DNA from: Canariomyces notabilis
Lineage: Eukaryota > Ascomycota > Sordariomycetes > Sordariales > Chaetomiaceae
Direction of reading: 5' to 3'
DNA: 64,000 nt
NCBI RefSeq assembly: GCF_033297395.1
Contig: NW_027041873.1
Location: 1 to 64,000 of the forward strand
Below, one piece after another: positions 1-11,697 of this stretch. The notes beneath the pieces were generated by a model, which ran no database searches, was not told the DNA's origin, and worked only from the letters and a program-made list of their open reading frames with translations. The position numbers and the translations under genes are program-made. Numbering within the stretch: the stretch's first letter is position 1; every line of letters starts with the position of its first letter.

Positions 1-180
1 GGATACCAGCAGCCAGGGACGCAACCACTAGCAGGAGGATACCAGCAGCCAGGGACGCAACCACTAGCAGGAGGATACCAGCAGCCAGGGACGCACCCAC
101 TAGCAGGAGGATACCAGCAGCCATGGACGCAACCACTAGCAGGAGGATACCAGCAGCCATGGACACAACCACTAGCAGGG
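1..180 (+). repeat. 36-bp coding tandem repeat, five copies
   Basis: Five head-to-tail 36-bp units encode GYQQP(G/W)TQPLAG. Units 1-3 have Gly and units 4-5 Trp at the sixth residue; copy 3 has His for Gln. The array runs off the window edge, so the copy number is a minimum. Confidence 0.9.
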
Positions 181-1131
181 GGGAACCAGCGCTATATATT
201 CAGGCCAAACACCAGCGACATGCCAGACCCTCGGACCTTAGTATGGCCTCAACATCAAGCTGAGCTCTATTCTACTTGCTGCATAGGCAACAATATATAC
301 GTTCGGATAGTTGAGCCGGACTTCAAAGAAATTGATCCAGAACGTCTTACCTGGGCAAGAGTTGAGGGATTGACACCAAGAGGCCATCTTCTAATAGTGG
401 TAACACCTCTCCGCGGAACTATGTCGAAACTGCCAGCTTTTGCAATTCCACTACGAGACTCTAGGCTTCAACCGTCAGTGGTCGGAAAGATTACAACTAT
501 AGAAAGATCCGAGCTCAGGACAATTCGATGTCAAGACCAAACTACGCTTCCAAAAATTGAGTATATTGCTCAGGATACGAGTTTTTATGGTACTAATAAC
601 CTAGTTGAAAAGACGGCTGACCAGTGGATATTTGCTTGGAAGGGAGGGCAACGCATAGTGACTACACAGAGTATATGGAAATCGGTGTATTCTAATGCAC
701 TACGAGGCGAAGATGCAATCAAAGAATATTATCGAAACTGTGGAGTTCAGCCGCCGAAAGGACCTCGACCATTAGGAGAGCGGATTCGTCTCCAAGGAAT
801 CGGGGCTTCAGTCGAGGAGCAGCAGCCAGTGGACCCGGTGCAGCAGCTATATACAACACCACAGCCAGTATATACAGGCCATCAGCAGCCAGAGCAGCAG
901 ACGTATATAACGCCACAGCCGGTATATACAAGCCAACAGCAGCCAGAGCAGCAGCCATATACAACGCCACAGCCGGTATATACAAGGCAACAGCAGCCAC
1001 CTTCACAAGACCCTCTAGCTAGTCTCCAAGCTGCCATTGCATCATTGAGCGATGAACAACGGCAGCAGCTTCTCCAAGGCCTGTTTTCTCGAGAGACCCG
1101 TCTACCTTCTCCACCCGATGACGTGTTATAA
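1..1131 (+). CDS. Repeat-containing hypothetical protein, 5' end outside window
   Basis: The frame is open from base 1, so the gene begins upstream and the ATG at 220 is probably internal. The visible N-terminal part is five 12-residue repeats (GYQQPGTQPLAG type, 36 bp each, bases 1-180). A unique, probably folded stretch of about 190 residues follows, rich in beta-prone segments. A second array of three 18-residue repeats (QQPYTTPQPVYT core, bases 841-1002) comes next, then a short tail with a predicted helix (SLQAAIASLSDEQRQQLLQ) and the stop at 1129-1131. I do not recognise the family. The Gln/Pro/Tyr-rich repeats flanking one central region suggest a scaffold or low-complexity interaction protein, but that is inference. 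No intron or membrane segment is visible in this part. Confidence 0.6.
   Translation, partial: GYQQPGTQPLAGGYQQPGTQPLAGGYQQPGTHPLAGGYQQPWTQPLAGGYQQPWTQPLAGGNQRYIFRPNTSDMPDPRTLVWPQHQAELYSTCCIGNNIYVRIVEPDFKEIDPERLTWARVEGLTPRGHLLIVVTPLRGTMSKLPAFAIPLRDSRLQPSVVGKITTIERSELRTIRCQDQTTLPKIEYIAQDTSFYGTNNLVEKTADQWIFAWKGGQRIVTTQSIWKSVYSNALRGEDAIKEYYRNCGVQPPKGPRPLGERIRLQGIGASVEEQQPVDPVQQLYTTPQPVYTGHQQPEQQTYITPQPVYTSQQQPEQQPYTTPQPVYTRQQQPPSQDPLASLQAAIASLSDEQRQQLLQGLFSRETRLPSPPDDVL
841..1002 (+). repeat. 54-bp coding tandem repeat, three copies
   Basis: Three 54-bp units encode 18 residues each with core YTTPQPVYT followed by QQQPE-like linkers. It lies inside the first gene and is unrelated in sequence to the 36-bp array. 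Confidence 0.85.
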
Positions 1132-2290
1132 GCTCTCGCTAGTGGCTACACTGTCTACTACCTAGGGCAAGGTGGTTACTGGTTATTACAATGAACTGTA
1201 AATGTAGTGTCGGATAGTAAATTCAGCTCACATTGAAAATGCGTTGTTGAAGCGAAGCTCAAGTGGCTGATGCTAGCATGACCCTTCTTAGGCGTTCGCA
1301 GACTGCATGTAGGGCACGGTGCGAGATTCATTTTAGGTAACTATATGGACATAGTAGGTATTGTGATAGTGGGTTGGGGTTAAAGACGATGATATCCCAC
1401 CCGTTCATTAATCGATCTCTCGAACTTTCCTCTGTCGAGGGCGCGCACGCCCTAGGTTTTCCGATTGTTGCTGACGAGGATACTGGCTAGTACTATCTCC
1501 AAATGCTTCCCATCTTAAGGACGTGAGGATTACACCTAGGGTAGGAACTGCCCCCCAACTACCACAGCCAGATCCCAAAGATCCCAGCAGCTAGGTATAC
1601 TGCCAGATCCCAGAAATCCCAAGAGATCCCAGAGATCCCGGTGATCCCAGTGGTCTTTGAGAATCTTATTCTTACCTATACTGGTCCGCAACTTCCACAT
1701 GCGACAGCCATATCAGTCGTAGTCAAGATAGCTTAGTGGTAGTTAATCAAGCTCAATTCCAAGTGGTCTTGTTTTCGAATCGTGATCGTGCATGTCCTCT
1801 TTCGTAGTTGTAGTCGCCTTGCAAGTAGAGTTCAGTATATTGTAGAGATCGGATGAAAATCGGGTGCAGGTACAATCTTTTTGCCTAGGAGAATAGGACA
1901 TACAATAGCAATATTGAGATTGAAGAGTCCTGGGATCCTTGGGATCAACTGGCATCCTTGGGATTTGTTGGGATATCTGTAATACTGGAGGCTGGTCACA
2001 GATACCAGGAACTACCCCAGTAGCGGAAACTCTCACATCGATCCCTGGACTCTCCCCCAACTGTTACCTGCCCCTATATTATTCTACTAAGACTCCAAAA
2101 GGAGGAAGTAGAGAAGGTATATTAGGCAATCAAGTATCCACCTACACCCGATCCCAGGTCATCGGCCCGACGAGGGCCATAGCAAACCATAAGCCCCAGC
2201 AAAATTGCATTAGCGGCGGACTACATACAAGGAAGGGATGCGGGTCATCCGTGCCTTATCATCCCTACGGCTGTGTCCCGCGACGTGTAG
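1132..2290. other. Intergenic region with GATCCCAG-rich simple repeats
   Basis: No supported gene. Around 1560-1660 the sequence is a run of degenerate GATCCCAGA units. Around 1925-1980 a shorter run of the complementary type (TGGGATC) occurs, giving a loose long-range inverted arrangement. Confidence 0.5.
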
Positions 2291-5200
2291 TCATTTTCCC
2301 ATCTCGCACCAACCAAACTCGTGCCCCTTCTTGATCCACCGTCGAGTAGGAAAGTATCGCAGATTTTGCTTAAAGGCCTTGACAATACGATGATCGTTGT
2401 AGACTACCGTCATATTGAAATCTAGAAGAATTTAGTGTAAAAATAACAACGAACAAGAGAAGAAAAGAGAAAGAAGAAGAAAAGGAAGAGAATATAAAAG
2501 CTTACATGTATTGTCCTCGATTTTGGCTATAGCAGTGAGAAATAACTCTAGATTTGGGGTATCCGACTTGTTGACTTCGGTGATGAAGCTACCTTCAAAG
2601 AGGCCGAACAGCCGAGCGGGGGAGCCATCATGAACCCTTGAGACGTAGACTCCGCTATGGTATTCTCTGACTTCCTGTCGAACAGCGTGGTACGGCGGTT
2701 GCAGGATCGCACCCAAGAAGGAGATAGCGTGTGTGGACTCCACGTCGTTAGCTGCAACGGTCCGGAGCGTGAGCTTCTGCTCTTCACCATTGCGCACAAT
2801 TTCGGCCACCAGCTCCTTCTTGTCACTCCAATGCATGTAGTCCAACTGCGACATCTCGGTGATGAGCTTGCCGTTGAGGGTAAGCAGGATATCGCCCGAC
2901 TCGAGCATGTAGCCTTCGTTGTCCTCCGAGCCCTCGCAGCTGACTGTACTGGTCGGATTATGTACTTCCAAAAGCTGGTGTCGCGTCGAATGGCTAGATT
3001 CCAGTTGAGAGATCCATTTTCTAGAGACATTACTGGCTTGTGCCTCAGCCTTTGTAAGAGCTCGAAACCGAGCGGGCAGAATTCGTAGGCTGGGCTGACG
3101 TCCGTCCTGGATTTGCGATACTACGGGCCAGATGGTTTTGGTGGAAAAGCCCCGGCAGTAGAACACTTCCTCCCCTTCCTCACGTTGCTCGAGGTACTTC
3201 AGCCAAATGGCTACGACTGTACCGGTCGTGCTAACCAGGACGCCAGTTTCACAGGATCTTCCAAACCCTGATCTGACACTGATCGCGTCGAAGTTGACCG
3301 GGCGGTACCTCGGTGCCGAGGTCGCAACATGAGATATGTATAAAGGTGAGATTTTGGTAATGGTTGTCTTCTCGTGCAAAATGTGGTCGTTGAGACTCCC
3401 GTCGTGGCCGAGGAAGTAGATATTCTCACCCTGACGTATCTCGTCTTTACTCGGTGCCGCGCTGAACACTGGAGCTTCAACCATACAAGGGTCATACTGG
3501 ATGATGGAGTAGTTGTGCTCAGGGTGAAGGAACAAGACGTTGGCGTCGACATTGATAGAGCCAGCAATGGTGATATGAATGTCGCCGAAATCGTGTGGGA
3601 CAGTAGCTCTTGAAACTAACACAAGACCCCGAGCTGCATCCATGATAATCCCCACTCCCGATCTGGTAGGCGCCCTCTCGCCATTGAGGTCAACTGGCAT
3701 GTCAAACGTGACACGAGTAAAACTGCGGGCGTAACTGACAACACTAGGAAACGCGGGATCCTCAATACTGAGCTCTGGAAATGAGGCGGTCAGAGGGCTC
3801 TGAGGAATCGCATTCGGCGGGGCTTTGGCGATGACTTCAAAGTCCCACAGCCCAGTCTTGTCGTTTCTCACCGCCAGTTCTATCCTCGGGTACCAGCGTC
3901 GACTGACCCGAATGGTCTTTGAGTCGCGTTGACGCGGAAAACAGTTCAAGTCCAAGAAGTCAACCTTAACGAATGCCCTATCTGGGATGGTTTTCGCGAC
4001 GTCGATGAATGACTCGAGGTTAGGGACGGCCTGGTGGTTTAACCTCTGAATCAGCCAGTGTCCCCAGGGGACACGACCTTCCCCGCATACGACAATGCCT
4101 TTGCAAGGGATACGATGGATGAGGGCTTGTTGGTAGGAAAGAGTCTGGAACCCGATGCCGGTGAACAAAACAAAGCGGTCGGGGGTAATCTTGTGTAGGT
4201 CGCCGACCTCAATCGCCGCCGTAACTTCTGTACCCTGACGGAGCAGGAGAAATACAACACTGTGGCCAACGCTGGAGTCCAAAATTTCGTCTAGGCGGGC
4301 GAAGTGGATAACAATCTCACTATTGACCTTAATAAGAATGTCACCCTCCAGAATCTTGCCGTCTGAAGGCCCCTGGGGAAGAACGGTCGCTGCCACAATC
4401 ATATTTGTCGTTTGGGGACCTGGAAACATGTCCTGGACCTCCTTTCTCAAACGGTCCGGAAAACCCAACCTTTCGCACTCCTCAAAAGACTTGAGGAGGA
4501 ATCGGCATTGGATATCGCCTCGAGTGATGTCTTTCTCTTTTTGTAAACACTCCAACGCGCGATATGGCCGATCGAGGGGTAAGAAGTAATTTGTTGCCGC
4601 GTCGTCTAGTCCACCGGCTTGCATCGCGAGGGCATAACCATGGATATCAATGATTGGACTGCCCGAGCTACCGCTAGAAGCATCGCTGCTAGCCTGGAAG
4701 TAGTTGATATTGAGGTCGTTGTAACTAGAGTCATATGATGGTGGATTGCAGTCCCTTCTGCTAAGGACACCGGGCAGGATGCTCACCCCCTCACCGGCGT
4801 CATTGCCAACAAGTCTGATCTCCTTGCCGACTCTCGCCGCATTTGGTTTAAGCGGAAGTGCCTTTACTTGCATATCTCTGAGGAGTGTGGGGTCGAACAA
4901 CAAGATGCCGTAATCGTGGACGGGGTCTCGGTAGATTGGTACAACGGGCACCTCCTCATGGTTCGTGAAAATGCAGAAACCCCAGAACCCCCCGGGGCCA
5001 ACAACATGACGATTCGTCAAAATAAGCCTGGAGAGAAGAATCAGCCGACAGCATGCTTCTCGGGCAGCAATGAGCTTACCCTGTGCGACCACGGATAGCG
5101 ACGACAAACCCGGTCGCCTCTCCGGTAAACGCATCCCCCATGTCGAAAGGGAAGGGGCTACACCAGTGAATCGACACAATACCTTTGTAGGCACTGTCGG

Positions 5201-5423
5201 TGGCCACACCCCATCTGGCGAACGGCCTGCGAAGACCACGTTGACTGGCAAGAGCGAGGCATTTGAGCAGCTTCAGAGGCCCGCCGCCCGTGTCATAGGG
5301 CTCTGTGGGAGAAGAAGTCGCATCAACGCCGTCCATGGGTTCGGCGTCGGAGAGCACCAGAGTCTCAAGCTTTGAATGGTTGTGAAAGTTGACAAAGTAC
5401 TGCGTACTACCAGGGCATGACAT
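2291..5423 (-). CDS. nma111: Nma111/HtrA-like pro-apoptotic serine protease
   Basis: Three exons (5080-5423, 2506-5027, 2291-2421) encode about 998 residues, close to the roughly 1000 of fungal Nma111. The first trypsin-like domain shows the catalytic triad: His near residue 122 in ILTNRHVV, Asp near 153 in YRDPVHDYG, and Ser near 236 in SSGSSGSP. PDZ-like segments, a second degenerate protease half and a final PDZ-like region follow, as in the family. Splicing is clear: the 5028-5079 intron restores GRTG-LILTNRHVV, and the 2422-2505 intron restores DNTYF. The family is nuclear and linked to apoptosis and stress in yeast. The start at 5423 is the first ATG in frame; one at 5336 is also possible. 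The N-terminus (residues 30-80) does not resemble the usual acidic leader, and the sequence is rather divergent, so this could be a second, accessory copy. Confidence 0.9.
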
Positions 5424-6098
5424 AAAGGCAGCAAGCTTTACGGGATGGGGTATCGAGGGCAATTTGATGTGATGGCCATTAAGTCTGAGTCCTTCACAGG
5501 TAGTAACTTGCGCGATGCAGCTGCAGCAGCTCTCTCGTCCGTCCTGGCATGTATCAAGTCATGTAGGACAAGCCGAGATGGCGTACTACGTAGTAGGTTG
5601 GCATGCATGTGGGTCAGCTAGCCACTGCAGCCTCCCTCGCCCAATCTCCTTCACCCAATCTCTCTCGCCCAGTCAGCACTCTTTGGTGCTCTTTTTCAAG
5701 CTAGGAATGGTAATGGAATCACGCCGCATTCCCTGTTTGGTACTTGCGTGGGACAATAAGTTCATTCTCGGCCCCACTCCGCTGTCACGGCTCGGATCCG
5801 CAATCCGGACTCCGGATTGCGGAGGCACCCTCCCCCCAAGCTGCAACCACACCTGCCAGCCCGCCCGGCGCTGTATCACAGCCACTTGCCCGCTATGTGA
5901 AAACCTTAGATTACACTGTATATATACAGTACTCGTCCAAAATACATTAATGGAATTTCCTGGCGCGGAAACGACAATAGCCAACCCATCCCTCCACTGT
6001 ATGGATAGCGCTTTTCGTGATTAAAGAACTAATATAAAAGCCAGCCAAGGAAAGTTGGAATTGGAAAGTGAAGCGATGTGGAAGTCTGGAACAAGCGC
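5424..6098. other. Intergenic region upstream of nma111
   Basis: No supported gene. It holds the 5' flank of nma111, a CTCGCCCAATCTC-type short repeat near 5635-5680, and a dispersed repeat copy at 5765-5804 followed by a short perfect hairpin (5800-5820). Confidence 0.5.
5765..5804 (-). repeat. Dispersed 40-bp repeat, copy 1
   Basis: This 40-bp stretch is the exact reverse complement of 17024-17063. Its inner end runs into a 9-bp inverted repeat (GCAATCCGG/CCGGATTGC, 5800-5820), which suggests a remnant of a small mobile element. Confidence 0.75.
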
Positions 6099-7527
6099 TC
6101 AGTACCACCCCCAATCAGCAAACGCAAGCTGCTCCTCCTCCTCCTTGTAGGGGGCCAGGTTGGGCGCGGATACCTGGCTGCTGGTTACCATGCCGAATTC
6201 CTCATGAGCCATGCTGTACGCGGCGGGGTGGCTTAAGCCAGGGAACGGGTATGAATTGTGCGATGGTTGTGGCATGGGCATGGGCATGACCGGGAGCCCA
6301 TGGGGCATCAGCATCGAATAAGTAGGGGCAGTGATGCTGCTGGTCGAAGTTGAGGTAGCATCTAGCTGCGGTTGCGGGCATGATGGTGCGACACGCTGGA
6401 CTTTCTCGCCCTTCCCTCGTCCCTTTATCCCCTTATTGGCGTGGGGGTACAGGTCGTACAAGTACTTGGCCATTTCCCTCTCCTCGTCAGAGACTTGGCC
6501 TGTAGCGAGCTTCGCGAGGAGTGTGTCGATCGTGTTCCGGTGGAATTTGTTGTGATGAGGCTAGGGGTGGAAGAGGTGTTAGAAATTTGTCTGGTGCTTG
6601 TAGTGGACCGGCCCCTAATTTGAGCGATGTACCTTTAAATTGCCACGCCAAGTAAATTTCTTGCCGCAGTTATCGAGCTTGCAAACCCATGTCTTAGTCC
6701 GATCATGAGTTCTCATATGTTGCGTGAGATTCCCTCTTTGCGGAAAAGCCTTCCCACATTTGTTACACTTGTGGGGCTTCTCCCCCAAATGACGTCTCGT
6801 GTGTGTCTAAAGGGTATAAGACGGACTAGCTCAAGCAACAGGTATAGACGAGATCTCACCCGTAGGTTAACAGTTTGGGTAAAACCCTGTCCACAGAGTT
6901 TGCATTTCTGTCTCGTCAGTTTCAGAACATGCCAAGGAGGGAAGCTAGGTCGATGCTCACATAAGGGCGCTCGCCAGTGTGGGCTCGTCGGTGCTTGTCG
7001 AGGTTGTTCTTTTGCGTAAATGACTTGGTGCAACCAGGAATATCACAGCGAAACCGCCGCGACTCTGTCTCGGCTGTCTCTGCCTGATCTGTTGACGTTT
7101 CGCCTCCCACCACTTTCTTGAAGACCTTCATTAGGTTGTCCACCGGCGTGTTGAATTCGTATGTGGGAGCGCCGTTCACCCGTACGTTGGGTACTATCGT
7201 CGTGGAGGCCGTTGATGTTGCTGTTGAGTCCGAGGTAGTCGACTTGGCCGAAGTAGACATCTGCGCCTCGCTCTTTTTGATGGATGGGCTGGGTTTTTTG
7301 TCGTCTGAAAAACGGCCGTCCCAGTGCCATTGGAATCCGATCTCGCCGTGAATGACGGGCGCTTGCGGACGCTCTAGAAACTGGCGGGCCTCGAAAGGCG
7401 CATCCAAGGCAGACGGGGTACTGTACGCAACATCATCACCGTAGGATACGCTCGGATAGGGAGTAGTCACCGAGGTTATCATCGAGCAGAGTCCGAAAGT
7501 GTCGCGAGGAACGGAGTGCAGAGCCAT
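6099..7527 (-). CDS. C2H2 zinc-finger transcription factor (Azf1-like)
   Basis: Four exons (6961-7527, 6860-6907, 6633-6806, 6099-6560) give about 416 residues. Introns of 53, 53 and 72 bp all sit inside the finger array. Four consecutive C2H2 fingers are restored by splicing: CDIPGCTKSFTQKNNLDKH, CKLCGQGFTQTVNLRTH, CNKCGKAFPQRGNLTQH and CKLDNCGKKFTWRGNLK, joined by TGEKP-like linkers (TGERPY, LGEKPH). Ahead of them lies a motif (FNTPVDNLMKV) also seen in other fungal Azf1-like proteins. The C-terminus is rich in Met, Pro, Ser and Gln, as expected of an activation region, after a helix (SDEEREMAKYLYDLYPH). It should bind DNA in the nucleus. The ATG at 7527 (MALHSVPRD) was chosen because the open frame above it has no other ATG. 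Target genes cannot be inferred. Confidence 0.85.
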
Positions 7528-9268
7528 CACGGGCCATTGCAAAGGCGCCGTGGTGCCGGGGCTAGCAGAGCGGTTTCGATCAAGGGATAATCGGCACCGG
7601 TGGGATAGTGCTAGGGCCAGCCTTCTCAGTTTTCCGGGAGGTGGAGGTTGAAGACCAAGAGCCAACGGGTTCCCTGTTATTCAAGTCGAATCCTGGGTAA
7701 TGGAGCGGAGTAGTCCGTGGAGGTTTGAGAGTCGGGGGAAGAGGAAGCGAATAACAGCACAGGAAAGATAGTCGGCGGTGTGGAAATGAAGAAGGAGGTT
7801 GCGAGGACGGTGCTAGAAGCCACAAGGCGGGGATGTCTTTCCACCCGTGGTCGAAAAGCACTATCCAACGAGTCGGTGGCCAGTGCCCGGTTCCTGGCGT
7901 TGAGTGAAGGTCAACCTAGAAACGTGCCAGCCACTTACCGTACCTTGCATAGTGAAACAACTAGACCCCAACCACAAGGGACCATGGTCGGGGTATTATT
8001 GTGTCACCCAGGACAGATGAGGGAGGGCGTGAACCTTCGACTTGGTTGTGCCGCGGGCAAGTCCCGCGGTACTGCCATGCCCTGAATTTTTGCTCCGTGG
8101 GGTTGACGCCGCAAGATTCGGAAGGGGCTCTAGGTTTAGTAGTTTTCTTTTTTTGTGTTGAGGGCTTGACGGAACCCCTTTCCGCTCTTCTACTGCCCTC
8201 TTCACAGTCCACAGATGGTAACGCACACTTGACAACCATGAAGCTATCCATCCTTACTTCCTCAATACAGGCCAACCACGGCACCCAGACATCGGGGCAA
8301 GGATGTATTGGGGGCATTGATCGTGTCCGATTGGAGGAACCGAGGATCCCATCAACCTCTGCGTGCAAGTAACCAAGGTTCCTCATACAGATGGCGATGT
8401 CTCCGTGCTTGACTTCCAGACACATTATTCTGCAAGCATCGGTGACCTCCTGGAGGACCCAAGCATTTCATAAGCCTCTCATAGGCCGCATCAGCGTAGT
8501 TTTAGGATCACCCCTGCTCCGGGTATGTATGCCACGGCGGGGGTGACTTTATTAGACGCGACAACGTACGCCGGGGTGTTTGGAGAGGGGCACCCCGGAG
8601 TATTAGTCGCAAGCTTCTGCACGGAAACTGGTCAGCAGAGTGATATTTCCTCTGGCCTAGTCTGGACCGTCGCACGTTGGAGTTGAGCTGGGAGTCAAGG
8701 AGCGGCTGATGGCGCTGTACCGTAGGCTACATTCACCCTCTGTACTGCTAAAATCCCCAACCATGCATTCCTACTTTCTTAAAGCGCCTCGTTATGTTCA
8801 ATGTCTGTACATTTGTGATGTAACTAAGATGCAGGTTCTAGAACACGGTATCTTCCTAGGTAGGGGGTGAGTGAGTGGGGAGGTGAGGAGGGGCTGAATG
8901 AGTGGGTCTGCCTTGGCGGGAGGTGAGTGTGGGTTAGCTTGAGCAAGGGGAGGGTGAGTGGGCCTGCTCAGGTAGGGGGTAAGTGAGTGGATTTGCCTAA
9001 GCGGGAGGTGAGTGAGTGGGTCTGCCCAGGGGTCAGTTATAGCCCGGAGGCGGGGAACCACTACGAGATTCGGCGTTGCCAGGGCCAAGCTCGGCGCGGG
9101 GATTGCTAATTGCCTCTGCCAAAGAAGGTAATGTTTCGTCGGGCAAGTTAGTACCCAGTGTTGTACTGTACAGGACTTGGCGGAGACCGGACAAGCCCTT
9201 GGACAAACGCTGGTTGAGGCGACCCATCAACTTCCCACCTGACGTTTCAACAGCACTTCGCAGCCCAG
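7528..9268. other. Intergenic region, no supported gene
   Basis: Upstream flank of the C2H2 gene (pyrimidine-rich on its strand near 7680-7860), then sequence with no coding signal. A G-rich minisatellite lies at about 8845-9045. Confidence 0.45.
8845..9045 (+). repeat. Degenerate GTGAGTGG(A/G)TTTGCCT minisatellite
   Basis: Several imperfect units of about 30 bp, built from GGTGAGTGAGTGG and TTTGCCTA(A/G)G-type blocks. The same family appears in the opposite orientation at about 12545-12710, so the two arrays form a long-range inverted pair around 9269-11697. Confidence 0.7.
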
Positions 9269-11130
9269 ATGACGGACGACAAGGCTCACAACAAGGCTCA
9301 AAAGATCATTGATGAAGCACTTGTACGCATTCCGAGGGACCACAAAATCAATAATACAGACATCAGTTACGCCCGTAGGGTCATTGACTTTGTATTTGCT
9401 GATGGATACAACATACCCGCGGAGGAAACTAAAAAAAGCTTCTTCCGACAGCTGGACTCCAAAGCGCTCATGGCCCTTGCGGTACTAATTCGGGTAAGAG
9501 ACATCCAGGGCAACTCCGTTTCTACTATCGAGAGCCTTTGCAAAAACTCAAGTTTCATCTCGACGACACGTTGGTACAACGACCCAGATCTGTGGACGGC
9601 CGCTCTCAGCGTTGTTAGCGACAGCGCTGTATATCTGAAGTTTCGCAAAGGTACGGCTTCCCCTTTTTCCACCTCTCTCTTCGTCCTCCCTCGCTCCCAG
9701 GTGCGACGCGGCTGACGCTGCGACACCTCTACCTCCTCCTCCAGGGGACGAGGAGGAACTTGTGCGCAGCATGGTGGGTCGCGTGTGGTGCACATTGCGT
9801 GGGACCGGCTGCCGGCTATGGCTGCCGCCGTCGGGCCGTCGCGGCACTCCTCGGCGGTGAGAGTGACAGGTGCTTTTACAGCCAAGACGGACCGGACCAC
9901 GACAACGACGTACTCAAGGGCGCCGTCAACCGCCGGCCCGCCGCCGAGCCGCCCGGCTGGCCGCGAGTCTGTATGTACGCTCTCGATGTCTCAGCCTTGG
10001 TCCGTCTGTGGCTCCAGGAGCGTCTTGAGAGACGCGGCCGATCGCAACCTCTGACCGACACCGGGGTGCGCATCGGCCGCCCTGGTGGGCACCTCTCGCA
10101 CGAGCGTGCCGAAGACGTATCGGGCGCTGACCTATATAACATCACTGCTAACAAGGCCATAGACGCCGTTCATGCTATTAAGCAGGCGAAATCTCCTTAC
10201 CAACCCACGCCGGCACAACCCACGCTCGCACTGCCATTCAAGGATCCGGATGTTAAGCCGGGGTCTACCGAGGCAACTACATGCACTTCTTGCGGCCGGT
10301 GGCTACAGAAAGGGGTGGCTGCCTACAACCCAGAGACTGGTAAGTGTGCCTGATATGTCTTCTCTATTCCTGCTAATGTGCCAGCTTCCGCCGTGTCTGG
10401 TGATCCGTTCAAGCCATGTCCCTCCGCGAGTGCGCCGCCTAACACGAGAAGTCCCCCCGCTCCTGCCGCTTCCGCCGATGGCCCCGCCCCTGCCCACTCC
10501 GCCGATGCCGCCCCGACCGATGCTGCGGATACGCTAGCGAAACCTTCGCATACAGGCGGCAGCTACGCCCATGTCCTTGGAAAACGACGGAAACTGCAAG
10601 ATACACCGTCTGCCACCTTTCGGGTGCCCTGTACATCGTCCGATTTTAGCGCCGCTCCTCCGTACCCCAGACTCGGCCAGCCCTCGACTTTACAACAAGG
10701 CAACAGATATAGTATCGACTCCGCTGCCTCCCATCCTTTGACCACTCTGTCAACGGCCAATATGCAACCCAAGAGGAACGTTATATACAGTCTTTCTGGG
10801 CCCTGGACCGATATGCTTGAGAAGGCTTTTCCTGGAGTTCGTCTGTTTCATGACCTGGCGAAGTCGAAGGAGAAGTTCGAGGACGGCCGCGGTTTCTCCC
10901 GTATAGCAAACTTTCATTTCTTCAGCGATATGGTTACTGAGGTGGAAATATGCCTCGACACAGCTGATGAGCAATCTTGTCTAGATGCTGCCAATCAGGT
11001 GGACGCGATCCTCAGGCGGGCTGCCCCCGGCGCCTCTGTCGAGGTCCGGCAAGTTCGCCAAATGAGGATAGAGATTAAGCAATATCATCCCTTCTGTCAG
11101 TCCATACCTCAAATTTTCAGCGGTAGATAG
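9269..11130 (+). CDS. Hypothetical protein, three exons
   Basis: Exons 9269-9650, 9701-10339 and 10385-11130 join in frame to about 588 residues; introns are 50 and 45 bp with canonical ends. The N-terminal 125 residues look helical and well folded. The middle is Arg/Pro-rich and carries an isolated CTSCGRWLQK cysteine pair. An Ala/Pro/Ser linker follows (residues about 340-430), and then a C-terminal folded segment starting near VIYSLSGPWTDMLEKAF. No family recognised. The stop lies 6 bp from the stop of the convergent gene on the other strand. The exon 1-2 junction is the least certain, because the residues just after it (LRHLYLLLQG) are of low complexity. Confidence 0.6.
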
Positions 11131-11136
11131 CAGTCT

Positions 11137-11697
11137 TCAAATGAACATGACGTCCATCTTTCCCACGACAATAGGTTGCCCTGCTGGGACAAGTTTCGAA
11201 CCATCTATCGCTAATTCTTCCTTGGAAAGTTCCTCCTGCCCGATCTCGATCTTTCCTCCGCTAAAAGAAGTCCGCCCCTGCCCTCGCCATTTTATTGTTC
11301 TATCCGCATTGCTCGCTGGAAAGATCTTGAATGGAATAGCTTCGTATATACCGCGTTCTGCATTGGCCCCCTTTCGGAATCAGCAATGGCAATAGAGGAG
11401 TAGAGAAGAAGCACTTACTAGTGGCATGTCGGCAATATCTGGAGTTCCAGACATATCCGGAATAGTAGAGCCTGATGAAATCGAAATGTTTGTAGACCCG
11501 TGTGGACTTCTCGCGATTCGCGCCTGACGAGATTTTTCCCGCGCCCAAGGAGTTTTCCCCCCCGCCGGTTTCGATGGAGGGGCTGTATGCTGCGGGGCAC
11601 GGCATCGCTTCGGGAAAAGTCGCCGGTTGTCATGTGACACTGGTAAGGCTAAGGTGGTCCAAGTTAGCGTTGCAGGAGTGTAAGACTGTGAATTCAT
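11137..11697 (-). CDS. Hypothetical protein, two exons
   Basis: Exon 1 is 11419-11697 and exon 2 is 11137-11370, separated by a 48-bp intron with a GTAAGT donor, a GCTGAT branch site and an AAG acceptor. The product is about 170 residues. The second half (from the SISSGSTIPDMSGTPD segment through IPFKIFPAS and WRGQGRTSFSGGKIEIG) reads as a compact beta-rich domain with no low complexity. The first 70 residues are basic and probably disordered. No family is recognised. It converges on the 9269-11130 gene with only 6 bp between stops, so their 3' ends must overlap as transcripts. An alternative acceptor would break the conserved-looking C-terminal frame, which is why the AAG acceptor was preferred. 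Confidence 0.55.

Noticed and set aside
1720..1795. tRNA-like A-box (TAGCTTAGTGGTA) and a TTTTCGAATC B-box-like stretch
   Set aside because: No acceptor or T-stem pairing could be formed, and the spacing is poor; chance resemblance is more likely.
5515..6024. Plus-strand open frame of about 170 codons
   Set aside because: Composition is not protein-like, and it overlaps a dispersed repeat and a hairpin.
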